A DNA stretch of 64,000 nt from Symbiodinium microadriaticum (GCA_001939145.1 LSRX01000260.1:608690-672689), one strand, 5' to 3'; counted from the first letter of the stretch, positions 1 through 10,735 are shown. Numbers and translations are program-made. The notes: a model not told the origin generated them from the sequence alone.

Positions 1-23
1 TATATATATATATATATATATTT

Positions 24-50
24 ATATTTGTATATATATTTGTATTTATA

Positions 51-86
<36 letters not shown>

Positions 87-195
87 TATGTATACCTATA
101 CTTATTTATTTATATTTATAGTTATAGTTATAGTTGTAGTTATAGTTATATTTATATCTATATCTACATTCATACCCATACTTATATTTAAATGT
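24..195. repeat. AT-rich simple repeat (TA, TTATAG)
   Basis: TA dinucleotides (from base 1) pass into TATTTATA and TTATAG units. The 71-aa ORF across it is repeat-encoded Tyr/Ile and is not a gene. Confidence 0.9.
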
Positions 196-415
196 GTATG
201 TACATTATCTACCAGGGCTTCTCGACTATTGACGTCAGCCTGAAACACTCCTGGCCTGAAATCCGGCGTGCCGAAGAAGGGAAAAATGCACGAAACTGCG
301 CTTCATGTGGGCTCTTGTAAGCAGAAAGGAGCCCCAAAAAAGTTGTTGAGTAACTCCCCCCCATTCACTAACCATTTACATAACTGTTGCATAGGGGTGG
401 ATTCCAGAACCCAGT

Positions 416-600
416 CCGACGCTCTGCCCTAAACCCTAGCCCCCTAAACCCTAAGCCCGTGCTGGAGCCTCGAGGGTGTTCTTCTGCTTGGTCAGCAAAT
501 TCCTGAGCTGGTTTAGGGTTTAGGGTTTAGGGTTTAAGGTTGCTTGTCTGGGTCCCGGATTTAGGGCTCGGTTTAGGCTTTAGGGTTTAGGGTAAACCCT
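416..600. repeat. Telomere-type tracts, both orientations
   Basis: CCCTAAA units at 427-455 are followed by TTTAGGG units at 510-595 in the opposite orientation. The rest of 196-942 is unique sequence with no confident exon. Confidence 0.75.
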
Positions 601-942
601 CCTTTCCGTGTGTGTGCTTGAAATGGAGACGCTATAGCAACACTCAGGCTCTGCCGTGGCCACGGCTATGCTTGCCGCATTCCTGCCAGAGAGCCTAAAC
701 TATGAATCCTTAGACCCTGAACCATAAAGAACTGCTTGGAAGGGAAAGTCGAAGATTGAGAAATACGACTCAGGGTGTACGGTTCGGGTGCGGCTGCCGA
801 AGCTCGGGCCTTTCCACTGGTCGCCGGCCTTCGCGAGCGGTTTCGCTTCGTTTGTGGCGTTTCGCAGTGTTGATATAGGAGTGATTGCGCCTCTGTTAGG
901 AGTGGAAGGTCGCAGATCACAGGTGAGGTAGGTCAGCAGTGC

Positions 943-2143
943 TTGCAGCCTCAGCCTAGTGGTAGAGTGCCCTGTGCCCCGACCTCCAGGACCCCGCCAC
1001 GCAGGTCGAACGTTACCGTTCCGCCACAGCGGTTCAAGTGGCTGCGCTTTCTAGGTCACTTCTGTAGCAGTTCTACTTGGTGGGCCCGCAGCTGTAGCCG
1101 CGTAGTCTGTTTTTCTTTGGCGCGGGCCGTTGCTTGGAGGGGGACGCTGGGTTTCTCCGGGTCCTTCTTGCCAGGAAGTTACCAGAGCATCCCGGACTTT
1201 TTTCCAGGGTTCCGTTGTTCCGCGGACGAGTTGTTGCGTATAAGCCCGAGGTGGATACGTTACCTCCGCGTTCCAAGGGCATATATGGTCAAGACACAGG
1301 CCACCCTTTGCACTAAAGGGCCTTTGCCCATGGACAACGAAGCTGTTGCGGGCCTTGTGGCGCACAGCGGCCAGTGAGACGGATCTCGACCTGCTGGACG
1401 ACGTATTCTGGCACGAATTGGTCCCGGGTGGCGGCGCCTCGCTAACCAGTTCCTGTCAGGCGCATGCCCCACGATGTGTCCCAAGTGGGAGTACGTACTG
1501 CGCTGATCCAGGTGAGCGTGACAGTGTGCCTCTGCCGAGCCTCATGGTCTCGGACGCTGATGCCACGAACGAGGTCCGACAAGATTGGCGGGGACATCTG
1601 TGCCGCCTGTCGAGAGCTGGCAGCTGGCACGAGATGCCGGTTTTGCAGCAAAGCCGTTGGCTTGGGAAGCAAGGATCTGAGGACCCCCCTCCTGATCCCT
1701 CGTTGCAGAGAGGGGACGACGTGGTCCTTCTCGACGGAAAGCGCCACTGGAAAACGGCCGCTTCGGCCGTGGCCGGTGAGACTGGCGCGTCCCAAGGCAC
1801 TGCGAACGGTGGGGCTGTGGCGGCCGAGCCGGCGCCCAAGGCCAGGGTCATCACGACATAGAACAACTCGGAGGAGTAGGAAGAAGCGGGCAGCAGAGCC
1901 AGGATGGGCAGGAAGGACGGCGCCAGTGACGCAACCGAAGGCGCCTGCCCCGAAGGCGCCATAGCCAAAGGCAGCTGGGCAGGCTGCTGCCGGCACCGAC
2001 GGTCCGTTCTTCGAGGAGCCGCGCTTGAAGCAGAGGTTCAGCCGGAAGTTCGGGGTCACTCGGCGAGCCTCGTCCCTTGGTCTCCGGGCGCTTCTACGCC
2101 CACAAGCATTGTCCGTTTGGCAGTACCTGATATTGTTATTTAA
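943..2143. other. GC-rich gene-like block, strand unresolved
   Basis: This 1.2 kb block lacks telomere-type repeats and is richer in GC than its flanks. ORFs of 140-205 aa occur on both strands (943-1377, 1346-1861 and 1464-1964 plus; 1442-2059 minus). The frame at 1464-1964 includes ICAACRELAAGTRCRFCSK, a CxxC...CxxC pattern; the frame at 1346-1861 has the most balanced composition but meets TAG. The leading bases (948-1015) carry A- and B-box-like motifs. It could be a degraded gene or a retroelement; no family is recognised. Confidence 0.35.
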
Positions 2144-2503
2144 GTTCTATACAAACCCACAACCTTCAGCCCCTAAACCCCAAACCCTAGAATCCTGATC
2201 TTAGCCTTTGAATAACCAAGGCTCACAATGGACACCTTCCGCGTCCGCGCTGAGCGAAGGCCGATAAGGTAGCGCCTTAATTACAGTTCTGAGTTTGCGA
2301 TTTGGGCTCGGCAGACTTGGAAGAGGGTTTTTGGGCACCTTTATAGTACAGCTCCTATAAGGAATACTATTAGTGAAAAATTGTTTAAGCTTCTCTGTAT
2401 AGTACGTTTTGGGGTTGAGGGTTTAGGCTCGGAGGCCCCGTGTTCCGGATGTAGGGTTTGAGAGTCTACAGCATGGCTTCGGGTTTAGAGGTTTAGGGGT
2501 TTG

Positions 2504-2850
2504 GCTCCTTTTGGGTTCCTTGAACGGTGTTCCTTGAGCGGTCCCTTTTGGATTCCTTTAAGGGCTCCTTGTGGGTTCCTTGAAGGGTCCCTTTTGGGTT
2601 CCTTTAAGGGTCCCTTTTGGGTTCCTTGAAGGGTCCCTTTTGGGTTCCTTTAAGGCTCCCTTTTGGGTTCCTTGAAAGGCCCCTTTTGGGTTCGCTTAAG
2701 ACTTTAAGGGCTTCTTTTGAGTGCCTCCCTTTTGGGTTCCTTGAAGGGTCCCTCTGGGTTCCTTTAAGGCTCCCTTTTGGGTCCCTTTTGGGTTCCCTTA
2801 AAGGCTCCTTTTGGGTTCCTTGAAGGGTCCCTTGTGGGTTCCTTGAAGGG
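2504..2850. repeat. Minisatellite of about 20-bp GGGTTCCTTGAAGGGTCCCT units
   Basis: Imperfect tandem units of CCCTTTTGGGTTCCTT(G/T)AAGG fill the interval. Both strands are open here, and the repetitive 68-aa and 108-aa ORFs are artefacts of the unit. Confidence 0.85.
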
Positions 2851-3750
2851 CCGCTTGTGGGGTTTCGGGTTCGGATTTGGGGTGTGCAAGCTGCGAGATG
2901 TAGGTGGGCAGTAAACTTTAGTCTCGCCATGCTGCTTGCGATCTAGGGTTCAATTTGGGAGGGGAACCTCAATAGCTTGAAAAAAGTTTGAAGAAGCAAT
3001 ATGATTGCTACCCCTTCCGATTAGCCTCGAAGATTTAGGATAGAAGTCTTGGGGACACAAGCGCTTTTGGCCAGACCTGCCTGCTCGATTGAAGGGTGGC
3101 GGGGGCCGGGCCCCACCCCATCGGTAAAGTGTCAGTATACGGGTCTGGTTGGTTGGGGCTGAAGCTTCTGGGCGCACAAGTCTCCTCTTGGAGGTGATTA
3201 GTTTTCCATTTAGAGCGTCAGCTAACATGATGCAAGCAGTGTCCAAAGCCTCAGCCTACACATGTTCAATCGCGACTGTGCATGCCTGGCTGACTGCGCT
3301 CGCAGGACGGCCTTGGCCTGGTTCAGGGTTCGGGCTTTTTGGACACACTCCGGACTCAGCTCTCAAGCATGTAGCCTCAAGTGTCCTCGAAACCAGGGAC
3401 CTCGCTGTCTCACACCGAAACCTCTGCAGCATTTGCAGAGCCCAAACCCCTGAAACGCGAAACCCTTGAAACCCAAATCCAAAACCCTAAGCCCCAAAGC
3501 CTGCTGGACTCAGGCAGCTCCACACCAGTGCAACCATCACCTGGACCCTAAGATGCCTACCTTTTTGGGGCTCCTGAATAGGATTTCCTTTCACAGGTCC
3601 TTAAAAGGTAGGATTGTTGGTGCTACGGCAACAGTGATGGAAGCGCAGACTCTGTTACGGGCGGCTCAAGCCCGTCTACAGCTAGGCACCGCAATGGCCT
3701 CACTCATAAAACCATGCCCCCCCCCCCCGAAGCCGCTTATTTAGAGACCC
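2851..3750. other. Low-repeat interval without assigned gene
   Basis: A plus-strand ORF at 3149-3469 (106 aa) and a minus-strand ORF at 2950-3246 (98 aa) overlap. Neither shows splice-supported or family-like features. Sparse CCCTAAA units start near 3470. Confidence 0.3.
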
Positions 3751-3759
3751 GAACCCCCT

Positions 3760-4196
3760 ACGTAAAGCCCTAAGCCCTAAGCCTTAAAGCCCAAATTCCT
3801 AAACTCTGAAGCCCTAAACCCCAAAGCCCTAAACTCTCAGCCTAAACCCTAAAGCCCTAAACTCTGAAACCCTAAACGCTAAAGCCTAAACCCCAAACCC
3901 CAAAACCTAAACCCTAAAGCGCAAAACAAAACCCTGGGCGCATNGTTACCGGGTTGCGGTTGCGACTCGAAGGTGTACATCCCTAAGGCCCTAAACCCAG
4001 CTTTATATGCGAAGCTGCCATTTAAAAAAAAAGAAGTCCAGTCCTCTCGCGGAACAGCAGCGCCGAAAGATCCCAAACCCATAAACCTTAAACCCCTGAA
4101 GCACTGAATCCCCGTATCCTGAACCCCTATACTTCCCTAAACCGTAAATCCAAAACCCTGCAAAACCCTAAGCCCCTATATCCCGAAGACTGAAAC
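3760..4196. repeat. Degenerate CCCTAAA tract
   Basis: CCCTAAA with variants (CCTAAAGCC, CCCGAAA) makes up most of the interval. It forms the 3' flank of the split gene at 4197-4857 and contains one ambiguous base (3944). Confidence 0.75.
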
Positions 4197-4273
4197 CGCA
4201 GGCATCGAAAGCATCACGAAGTCGTCCCTCAGGCAGGGGCATGGATATAGCGCCCCCAGGGGCAGTAGATCTC
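4197..4273 (-). CDS. Exon 4 of unrecognised split gene
   Basis: After GTGCCAG the frame reads DLLPLGALYPCPCLRDDF then VMLSMPA, ending GCG|GTTTCA in phase 0. A possible fifth exon at about 3950-3983 (GCTPSSRNRNP then GTAAC) contains an ambiguous base. The function is unknown. Confidence 0.5.
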
Positions 4274-4466
4274 CTGGCACTGGGTTTAGGGCTCAGTTGA
4301 GGGTTTAGGGTTTAGGGTTTAGGGCTTAGGGTTGAGGGTTTAGGGTTTAGGGCTTAGGGTTGAGGGTTTAGGGTTTAGGGTTTGGGGGTTTAGGGGTTTA
4401 GGGATTTAGGGCTTAGGGTTTGGGGTTTAGGATTTAGGGTTTCGGGCTTACTGGGTTTTTGACTAC
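4274..4466. repeat. TTTAGGG tract acting as intron of the split gene
   Basis: Almost the whole interval is TTTAGGG and near variants (GCTTAGGG, GTTGAGGG). It lies exactly between exons 3 and 4 of the minus-strand gene. Confidence 0.7.
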
Positions 4467-4513
4467 CGTCTTCGTGGAGCTCGGCGACAGCATCCTCAAG
4501 GAGCGCAGCAGAA
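4467..4513 (-). CDS. Exon 3 of unrecognised split gene
   Basis: Between CCAAAAG and GACG|GTAGTC lie fifteen codons SAALLEDAVAELHED in phase with exons 2 and 4. The introns on both sides are made of TTTAGGG-type repeat. Confidence 0.5.
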
Positions 4514-4642
4514 CTTTTGGTCTAGGGCTGAGGGTTTAGGGTTTAGGGTTTAGGGGGTTTTGGGGTTGAGAGTTCAGTGTTCAAGGTTTAGGCCGTTACG
4601 GGCTTCTGCGAGTTCAGGGTTTAGGGTGGTATGTCCCAGTGC

Positions 4643-4694
4643 CGAGTTTCTGGCAACATGGGCGACTTTGTCTTGTCTATCTCGCTCTGAGTTT
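4643..4694 (-). CDS. Exon 2 of unrecognised split gene
   Basis: After CTCAAG the frame reads TQSEIDKTKSPMLPET and ends CG|GCAC (GC donor, phase 2). Both junctions agree in phase with the neighbouring exons (A|AA gives Lys; CG|T gives Arg). Confidence 0.45.
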
Positions 4695-4719
4695 CTTGAG
4701 GGTTTAGGGTTTAGGGAAC

Positions 4720-4857
4720 TGAAAGCCTGAACAAGGTCTTCGTGCATGGGCACCAGAAACGGATAGATGCCGACAGATGCCACAAGCAGCTCAGTTTGAC
4801 CCGTCCTGGCCGCTTGGACCGCTTGGATTAGAATGTGTTCGGAAACCTTGTCGAACT
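4720..4857 (-). CDS. Exon 1 of unrecognised split gene
   Basis: After GTCTTAG the frame gives 45 codons, beginning FDKVSEHILIQAVQAARTG and ending YPFLVPMHEDLVQAF, then A|GTTCCC. The composition alternates charged and hydrophobic residues like a helical protein. The family is not recognised. It joins 4694 in phase across only 25 bp of telomere-type repeat. Confidence 0.55.
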
Positions 4858-5078
4858 CTAAGACCCTAAACCCTAAACCTCAACCCTAAACCCTTAACCT
4901 TAAACCCTAAACCTCCAACCCCAAAAAGCGAATTTCGCTCTTCTTGCAACCTCAGGGTCTAGGGTACAGGAGTTTCATGGTCTAGGGCTTAGGATTTAGA
5001 GTTTAGTAGTTGCAGGGTTTCGGATTTAGGGTTTAAGATTTCGGGTTTAGGAATTTCATCCGGTTTCCATCCTTACCT

Positions 5079-5540
5079 TCAGATGATGCTGCCGGGTCTG
5101 CGGGGGAGACCCTGAACGGCTACAAGATGCTCTCTCCACGTGGCGACCAGTGCAAGGGTGTCAAGAGCCGGCCTGCTATCGATGAGAAGGATGAACCGCT
5201 GAGTCATGAAGCAAACAACTTCTGTGGTCGATGATGCATGCCAGCTGCCATGTTGGCAACACTGCTCCGTCAAGGAGTTCCCGCCAAGTCCGAATCGGGA
5301 TCCGAGATCCGCTCCTTCTCCCTGAGTTTCCGCATCTTGTTTGTGTACGCAGTCGTGGCTTCCGTCGCCGCAGAGACCGTTCGAGTTCTGTGCAAGCGGG
5401 TTCGGAGAAGCCAAAAACCGCCGGATTGCATGGCACAACGCCATGTACATGTACAGGAATGAAAAGCAATGATACTCCCCGCTCTCGAGGATGCCATCTT
5501 GCTAGCATCTGCAATCAAGTCCTAAACCCTGCATCCTAAA
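5079..5540. other. Low-repeat block with overlapping ORFs
   Basis: Minus-strand ORFs of 123 aa (5079-5450) and 112 aa and a plus-strand ORF of 102 aa overlap. The minus frame ending RFILLIDSRPALDTLALVAT looks protein-like, but no splice-supported exon or family could be fixed. Confidence 0.3.
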
Positions 5541-5754
5541 CTCTAAATGCCTCTTTTACTTTACCCTGAACCCTGAACCTGTAGTCTTAAACTCTAAGCC
5601 CGAAGCCCTGTGCCTCAACCCCCAAACCTAAACCCTAAAGACTAAAGACTAGCGATTTCGAGTTACGGAATCCATGCCCTGCTGAATTCACAGCCCAGGC
5701 GCCTGAGGTGGGACCTGGGCGGGCTGAAAAAGAAAAATCTAGATCAGTCTTGCC

Positions 5755-5795
5755 AATCATCATCATCTTCATCATCATCATCCTCATCATCATCG
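5755..5795. repeat. (ATC)n microsatellite
   Basis: About twelve ATC/TTC triplets. Confidence 0.85.
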
Positions 5796-6576
5796 TGCTA
5801 CTATATTCCAAGGTAGATGCTAATTTTGGCCCACGACACGGGATTTGAGCGTTCAGACTCGTTTAGTCTGTAGGGCTATGTCGGTTTCCGGTATAGGGCG
5901 TGGGGTTCAGGGCTTGCGTGTAGTGCGTTTATGTCCTGCAGCTCTCGAGTGTAACTGCTTGGGGGCGGATGGCCCTATGCAGGGGCCTTCATGATTAGAA
6001 TAGGGATCTGGGAGTAGTATTTAATAGTATAAACACAACAAGTAACCTTAAGGAGTGATATTGGGGTCGTATATTACTGAAAGCCACGAGTTTTTTTGAT
6101 CAAAAGCCGCGAGTTTTGATCAAAAGCCACGAGTTAATGATCAAAANGGGTTTAGGGGTTTAGGTGTTAGTGTTTAGGGTTTGGGGTATAGTCAGCTGCG
6201 GTCAAACAACTACAGGAAAGCCATGGTCGCACTCAGTATCTCCCCCTCAAAAAAATATCCACCCGATCTGCCCCGCAACCCGCGGAAACCTTCTAACTTC
6301 ACCCTACACGTGTTGGCTCTGGCTTCCATGCCATGCAAACTTCAGATCCAATAGCATTTAAGGTTTAAGCGTCTGGGTTTAAGGTCCTAGGATTTTGGGC
6401 TTAGGGTAACCATCTGCTATAAGCAATGCTTGGATTTGCTATTGCGTACTTGCCCCCCTTCACAACCGCCCACCCGTAAACCCTAAACCGTGCCCGGGTC
6501 CCAGAGCCTGCAGGCCGGTATCCGGGTTCACATGCATCTTCGGCTTCCCTGTCGCCTGCAGCGGCCCAAAATCTGC

Positions 6577-6632
6577 AGTTTAGGGTTAGGGTTTAGGGTT
6601 TAGGGTTTAGGGTTAGGGTTTAGGGTTTAGGG
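6577..6632. repeat. TTTAGGG array with GGTTAG variants
   Basis: Near-perfect TTTAGGG copies with single-T-loss variants. The surrounding 5800-7050 interval is otherwise low-complexity-poor with no supported exon apart from a MITE-like copy at 5980. Confidence 0.85.
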
Positions 6633-7042
6633 TTCACAGAGACATCTTTACCATTCTTCATAATGCTAGTCCCTCATATGACTGTATAGTAGAGTATGCC
6701 CCAATACCTCCTTCCTCCTCGCATTCTTGTTGCGACCACAACTCAATGTCGCCATGCTTCTATTCCGGAACGTCCAGGTGGTGGGTTTCTTGCACTAGCC
6801 GCCAGACTGAGGCAAGTGAACGAATTGAAACGCAAGGTCCGGGCCGTCGAAGTCTAACAGCTTCTTAGCCTTGCCGTGGTCTATATTGGAGTTTATATCA
6901 AACCCGAGGCAACTTCAGCTGGCTTAGGGGTATTAGGGTTTCGGGTTCAGGGTTTGGGCGCAGCAGGCTCCTTCTCTGACTGAACCAAACCAGACTCCGG
7001 GCTCTCCGTCGTCCCTACGCATGCAACCTGCGAAGCCGAACA

Positions 7043-7170
7043 CCCCAAACCCTAAACCCTGGACCCTAAACCCTGAACCCTAAACCCTAAACCCTGAACC
7101 CTAAAACCCTGAACCCTAAAGCTTGAACCCTAAACCCTGCACCCTAAACCCTACACCCTAAAGCCTAGAG
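7043..7170. repeat. CCCTAAA/CCCTGAA array
   Basis: About sixteen units with CCCTGAA and CCCTACA variants. The following 7171-7590 is AT-rich unique sequence in which I see no feature. Confidence 0.85.
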
Positions 7171-7911
7171 CCTAAAGCCCTCTCCTTTTGGACTCCTTCA
7201 CTTCCACTGTCCGCAGTCTACCCTGGCCACAATGACGAAAACAAGCCTCGTTATTCATATCAAAATTTTGACATCAGAATACCAATACTAACATTGATTG
7301 CTGAAGATGATGATGGTTATTATGCTTGCTGCTATGACTCTTCCTATTAATTGTGACAAGATTACCAACAACATTATCAACCATAGTATAGGATTGATAT
7401 TAATGCTGTGATTTTCAGAATGCGGGCCGTGGCCATTAGTATTGATCTGTTTGGCCCAGGTACTGTTTCAAATGATCAGTATCTCTTCTCCCACGAATTA
7501 CCAAGTTCCGGATCTGTCTCGTAAGCGGCAATCATGCATCAGTAATCGATACCTGCTCGTCGTTCGCCCTCCTGGCATACTCCTCTTTGCTAGAAATACG
7601 ACTCACCAAACTCTCTACTGGGAATCACTATGCGGTATCTTTGGCGATGTCTCATTGATATTCCAGTCGTCTTATTCACTGGCCCTCCAAAAGCTTTCCT
7701 AAAAACCGCAACCCCACTTCCGAAGACCTTCGTCTGGATTTCTACGAGGTTGGACGCGGGTCGGGCTGCTTGAGCGGTGTCTTCCAATCTAGGAGAGCAA
7801 CAGAAGAAGGTTGGAGACCATGAAAGGACTGGTCATATTTTCGGTGGATCATAGTGCCATGGAGTCAATATCGAGTCGAGGGTCTCTACACCATGCAAAT
7901 AAACTATGAGC

Positions 7912-8004
7912 CTCGTCGAACCAGAAGGAGATATCGCTCCCTGCCGCAGCAATGATGGGCTGCGCTAGGGGACCATCGTACTCCTTCAGGAGTGGTGTCA
8001 GGTC
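7912..8004 (-). CDS. CYB5D1-like: CYB5D1-like exon (DLTPLLKEYDG...DISFWFDE)
   Basis: Thirty-one codons follow the acceptor TGCCGAG: DLTPLLKEYDGPLAQPII then AAAGSDISFWFDE, with GAG|GCTCAT as a GC donor in phase 0. Length and order match the family segment DLTxLxxEYxGxxxxPIxxxAGxDISHWFD. The His of DISHWFD is Phe here. Downstream at about 7600-7690 an open segment ending IVIPSREF before GTGAGT may be the next exon, but the match is weak. The last exons and stop were not found. Confidence 0.82.
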
Positions 8005-8040
8005 CTCGGCAAGCGCACTCAGCTCAGTAGTTGGGATGTA

Positions 8041-8130
8041 CCCACAAGCCCCTAAGTAGCTCCTTTTTGGGATTACCTTATAGGGTTCTAGATATACACC
8101 ATAAAAGGGAACTACTTAGGGGCCTATGGG
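8041..8130. mobile_element. MITE-like element E (90 bp) in the CYB5D1-like intron
   Basis: The ends are inverted repeats of about 30 bp (CCCACAAGCCCCTAAGTAG and its near-complement CTACTTAGGGGCCTATGGG). Both flanks carry TA, consistent with a TA target duplication as made by Tc1/mariner-type transposases. It encodes no protein. Confidence 0.7.
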
Positions 8131-8689
8131 TAGTACTGTCAGGCATTGGATCTCGGTTCTTCGGGATATAGACTCCAACACTCTCTTCTTCAATAACCAG
8201 GCCCAAAAAAGTTCAAACTTTTTAGGATAGACCTCATATATAAGTCCAAAAAGTTTAAAGTTCTCCCATTGCCTATCTAAGAACAAAACCGGGATAAGAG
8301 GAGAAGAACCAGATGGCTGAGTAGTGCTTGGGCTTTGGAGCGACGGCAGTCTCTGCGATGTGCTGCAAAGGCTCTGTGGATGTAGGGTTCCCTTCAAAGT
8401 AGCCCATGCCGTATTGGCAGCGGTATAAAGCCTAGGGTTTTTAGGGGTTTAAGGCTTAGGACCAGTAGGCACTGAAGACGCAAGACGCCGCCCGGGCATT
8501 TGAGGTTTAGGCTGACTCACTTGAAAGTCGTTTAATATCACGCATTTTCGAAATTGTATATTCCTATCGAGCTGTCTACATGTGTCTATATATATGTGTT
8601 TTGGTCCAGGGCATCAGGCATGATAGCTGTCCGACTCAAGGCCTGGCATACCTGGGCTTAAGTTAAGATCCTCGCGCGTTGCCCCCCAG

Positions 8690-9140
8690 AGGCTTTGGGG
8701 TTTTGGGTTTAAGGGTTTGGGGTGTTAGGGAGTTTAGGGTCTAGGGGTTTAGGGTGAAAGGGTTTAGGGCTGTAGGGTGTTGGGGTTCAGGGTTTTGGGG
8801 TTTCGGGTTTAAGGGTCTAGGGGTGGGGGTCTGGGGCTTAGGGGTAGGTGTTCTGGGCCTCTGGCATAGACCTTTCCAAAGAAGGAGACCCAGCAGTCGT
8901 TCGAGGTGTTGTGGCGGCCCTGGGCCCAGAGGCCATCCGGTTTGGGGCTGAGGGGGTTCAGGGTTTAGGGTTTAGGGTTTTTTTTTTTTAACCGGACCTT
9001 TTTCCGCCTGGGGTTTAGGGTTTAGGGTTTAGGATTTAGGGTTTAGGGTTTAGGGTGTAGGGTGTAGGCGTAGGGGTTAGGGTTTAGGGTTTTTGGGTTT
9101 GGGGTTTGGAGTTCGGGGTGGAGGATCTAGGGTTTGGGTT
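8690..9140. repeat. TTTAGGG-type tracts around the CYB5D1-like exon
   Basis: TTTAGGG and GGGTTTTGGGG variants on both sides of exon 8866-8919, with a poly-T stretch near 8980. After 9140 the segment to 9290 holds an open minus frame (FDNTSRLKQAFLQAFMADGK) with weak support. Confidence 0.7.
8866..8919 (-). CDS. CYB5D1-like: CYB5D1-like exon (HNTSNDCWVSFFGKVY)
   Basis: The acceptor GGGCCCAG is followed by eighteen codons GRHNTSNDCWVSFFGKVY and a GC donor (TCTAT|GCCAGA), phase 0. It aligns with the HN...D.WVS.LG.VYDL segment of cytochrome b5 domain-containing protein 1, a haem-fold protein linked in animals and algae to cilia. The next exon (7912-8004) continues DLTPLLKEY in frame. Plus-strand translation of the same bases also lacks stops, but the family match settles the strand. 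The intron holds an inverted-repeat element at 8041-8130. Confidence 0.8.
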
Positions 9141-9523
9141 TGTTTGTTGAACGCCTCTTTCCGTCAGCCATAAAGGCCTGAAGGAACGCTTGTTTCAGAC
9201 GAGACGTGTTGTCAAACCCCTGGGGTAGAAAGTATAGGGTTTGGGGCTTCGGAAAGGCCATCCGTCGCCCATCCGTGAGGGATTTGTTGCTCTGTTGGAT
9301 ACGCGTTGGTTTTTCGAGTTTGACTTCAAGCTCTAGAGCCTACTGCTTTGGGATGGTGGGCCTCAGTGGCGTTAGGGTTCAGAGAGGGGACGACCACTAC
9401 GACCACGCCGAACCGAACCCCTACAACCACCACCATACTGAGTCCTGCGAACTCCCTATCCCCAAGCCAATAAAAGCGAAACCCAAGAAGCCCTAAACCC
9501 TAAACCCTAAATCCTATCCCAAC

Positions 9524-9643
9524 CCCAAGAAGCGCGCTTCTTTTCAAAGCTTTTGAGATCCTTCCTGGTCAACTGCAGCTCCACTCTGCCATGGTTACTC
9601 TGGATCACCTGGGCCAGGATCCAGCGGGTGGACACCCGGGGGG
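9524..9643 (-). CDS. Unrecognised exon (VSTRWILAQVIQSNHG)
   Basis: After the acceptor CTTCAG an open frame reads PRVSTRWILAQVIQSNHG then RVELQLTRKDLKSFEKK and ends near TGGG|GTTGGG. The amino-acid pattern is convincingly protein-like. It lies upstream of the CYB5D1-like exons on the same strand, but I see no family match and no proof that it is the same gene. Confidence 0.45.
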
Positions 9644-9977
9644 CTGAAGGATGTTTTAGGGTTTAGGGTTTAGGGACGTATGGCTGCAAGGCTCCTCCAA
9701 GCCGCCAGAGCCTGAACCCTCCCTTAAAACTCGCAACCCCGTAAAGAACTCCAAACACAAGCTCTAAAGTCGACTTTGCCGCCCAAAACCAGAAGGCACC
9801 CAGATGAAAAAGAAAGCCTAAAGCCTTTAAACAAAAAAGTACCACCTCTACAGCCCACCCTTAACCCTAAACCCTAAACCCCAAAGCCCATAAAATTGTC
9901 GAGGCACCTTCGCTGGCAGGCCGAACCTGGTGACATCTCCAGCGATTTGCCGGCTCGGGGTCGCCAGAGGCTGGGGT

Positions 9978-10055
9978 TTAGGTTTTGGCGTTTAGGGTTT
10001 AGGGTTTAGGGTTTAGGGTTTAGGGTTTAGGGTTTAGGGTTTAGGTTTAGGGAGT
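9978..10055. repeat. Perfect TTTAGGG array
   Basis: About nine uninterrupted TTTAGGG units, among the cleanest arrays in the window. Confidence 0.9.
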
Positions 10056-10252
10056 GCGGGTGGGGCTTCAGGATCATAGGTTCAGTAACTTAGCCAGATT
10101 CCGGGTGTACGGCCCATGCTGGTCTCAGCGGCCATGGCAGTAGTTAGACGCATGGGGGAAGAAGATTATGTCTACGTGTGCTCCATTACTTCATTGTGCT
10201 GTGCAGGGTCTGACAGTGCCAATGAAGGAGCGAGGGTGTCATAGGGCTACGG

Positions 10253-10385
10253 AGGGAGGGGGCGAGAGAGTGGGAGAGAGGGATCGAGAGACAAAGACAG
10301 AGACATATGGACAGACAGACAAAGGCAGACAGAGGGTGAGAGAGCGAGAGCGAGACAGACAGATAGAGAGCGAGAGAGACAGAGT
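10253..10385. repeat. Purine-rich GAGA/ACAG simple repeat
   Basis: Degenerate GAGAGAG and GACAGACAGA units. The Arg/Glu or Leu/Ser ORFs over it are repeat artefacts. Confidence 0.85.
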
Positions 10386-10510
10386 TGGGCGCGTGGGCGA
10401 GGCTACCTCCACAAACTGATATGTAAAGCACACACGCACGCGCAGACTCAGGGATTTGATGGCGCAGGCAACCCGACCCAGACATGCCAACTCTAACTGT
10501 CCCCCTTACT

Positions 10511-10544
10511 ATCTATACATATATATATATATATATATACATAT
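10511..10544. repeat. (AT)n microsatellite
   Basis: Alternating AT with CATATCA edges. Confidence 0.85.
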
Positions 10545-10735
10545 CAACCATGAGCCTTCAAACCTCAAACCTTCGATCTGCTGCTGAGCTATGGTTACGG
10601 CTTGAATTTCGAAAGCGCGAGATCTGAGAGTTCAAGCTCCTTCAAGATCGTCAGTAGTCTTAACGGCCTTAGCACCCTAGCTGATCGACATAACTACCCT
10701 CAACCCCGCGACCCCCAAGCAACCCAGCTCTTCCA

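Noticed and set aside
1442-2059. 205-aa minus-strand protein
   Set aside because: No family resemblance; long open frames exist on both strands in this GC-rich block, so length alone is not evidence.
8754-8951. Plus-strand 65-aa ORF over the CYB5D1-like exon
   Set aside because: It is mostly telomere-type repeat; the minus-strand match to CYB5D1 with good splice sites explains the unique part.
10168-10490. Arg/Glu-rich or Leu/Ser-rich ORFs of 83-99 aa
   Set aside because: They are translations of the GAGA/ACAG simple repeat.
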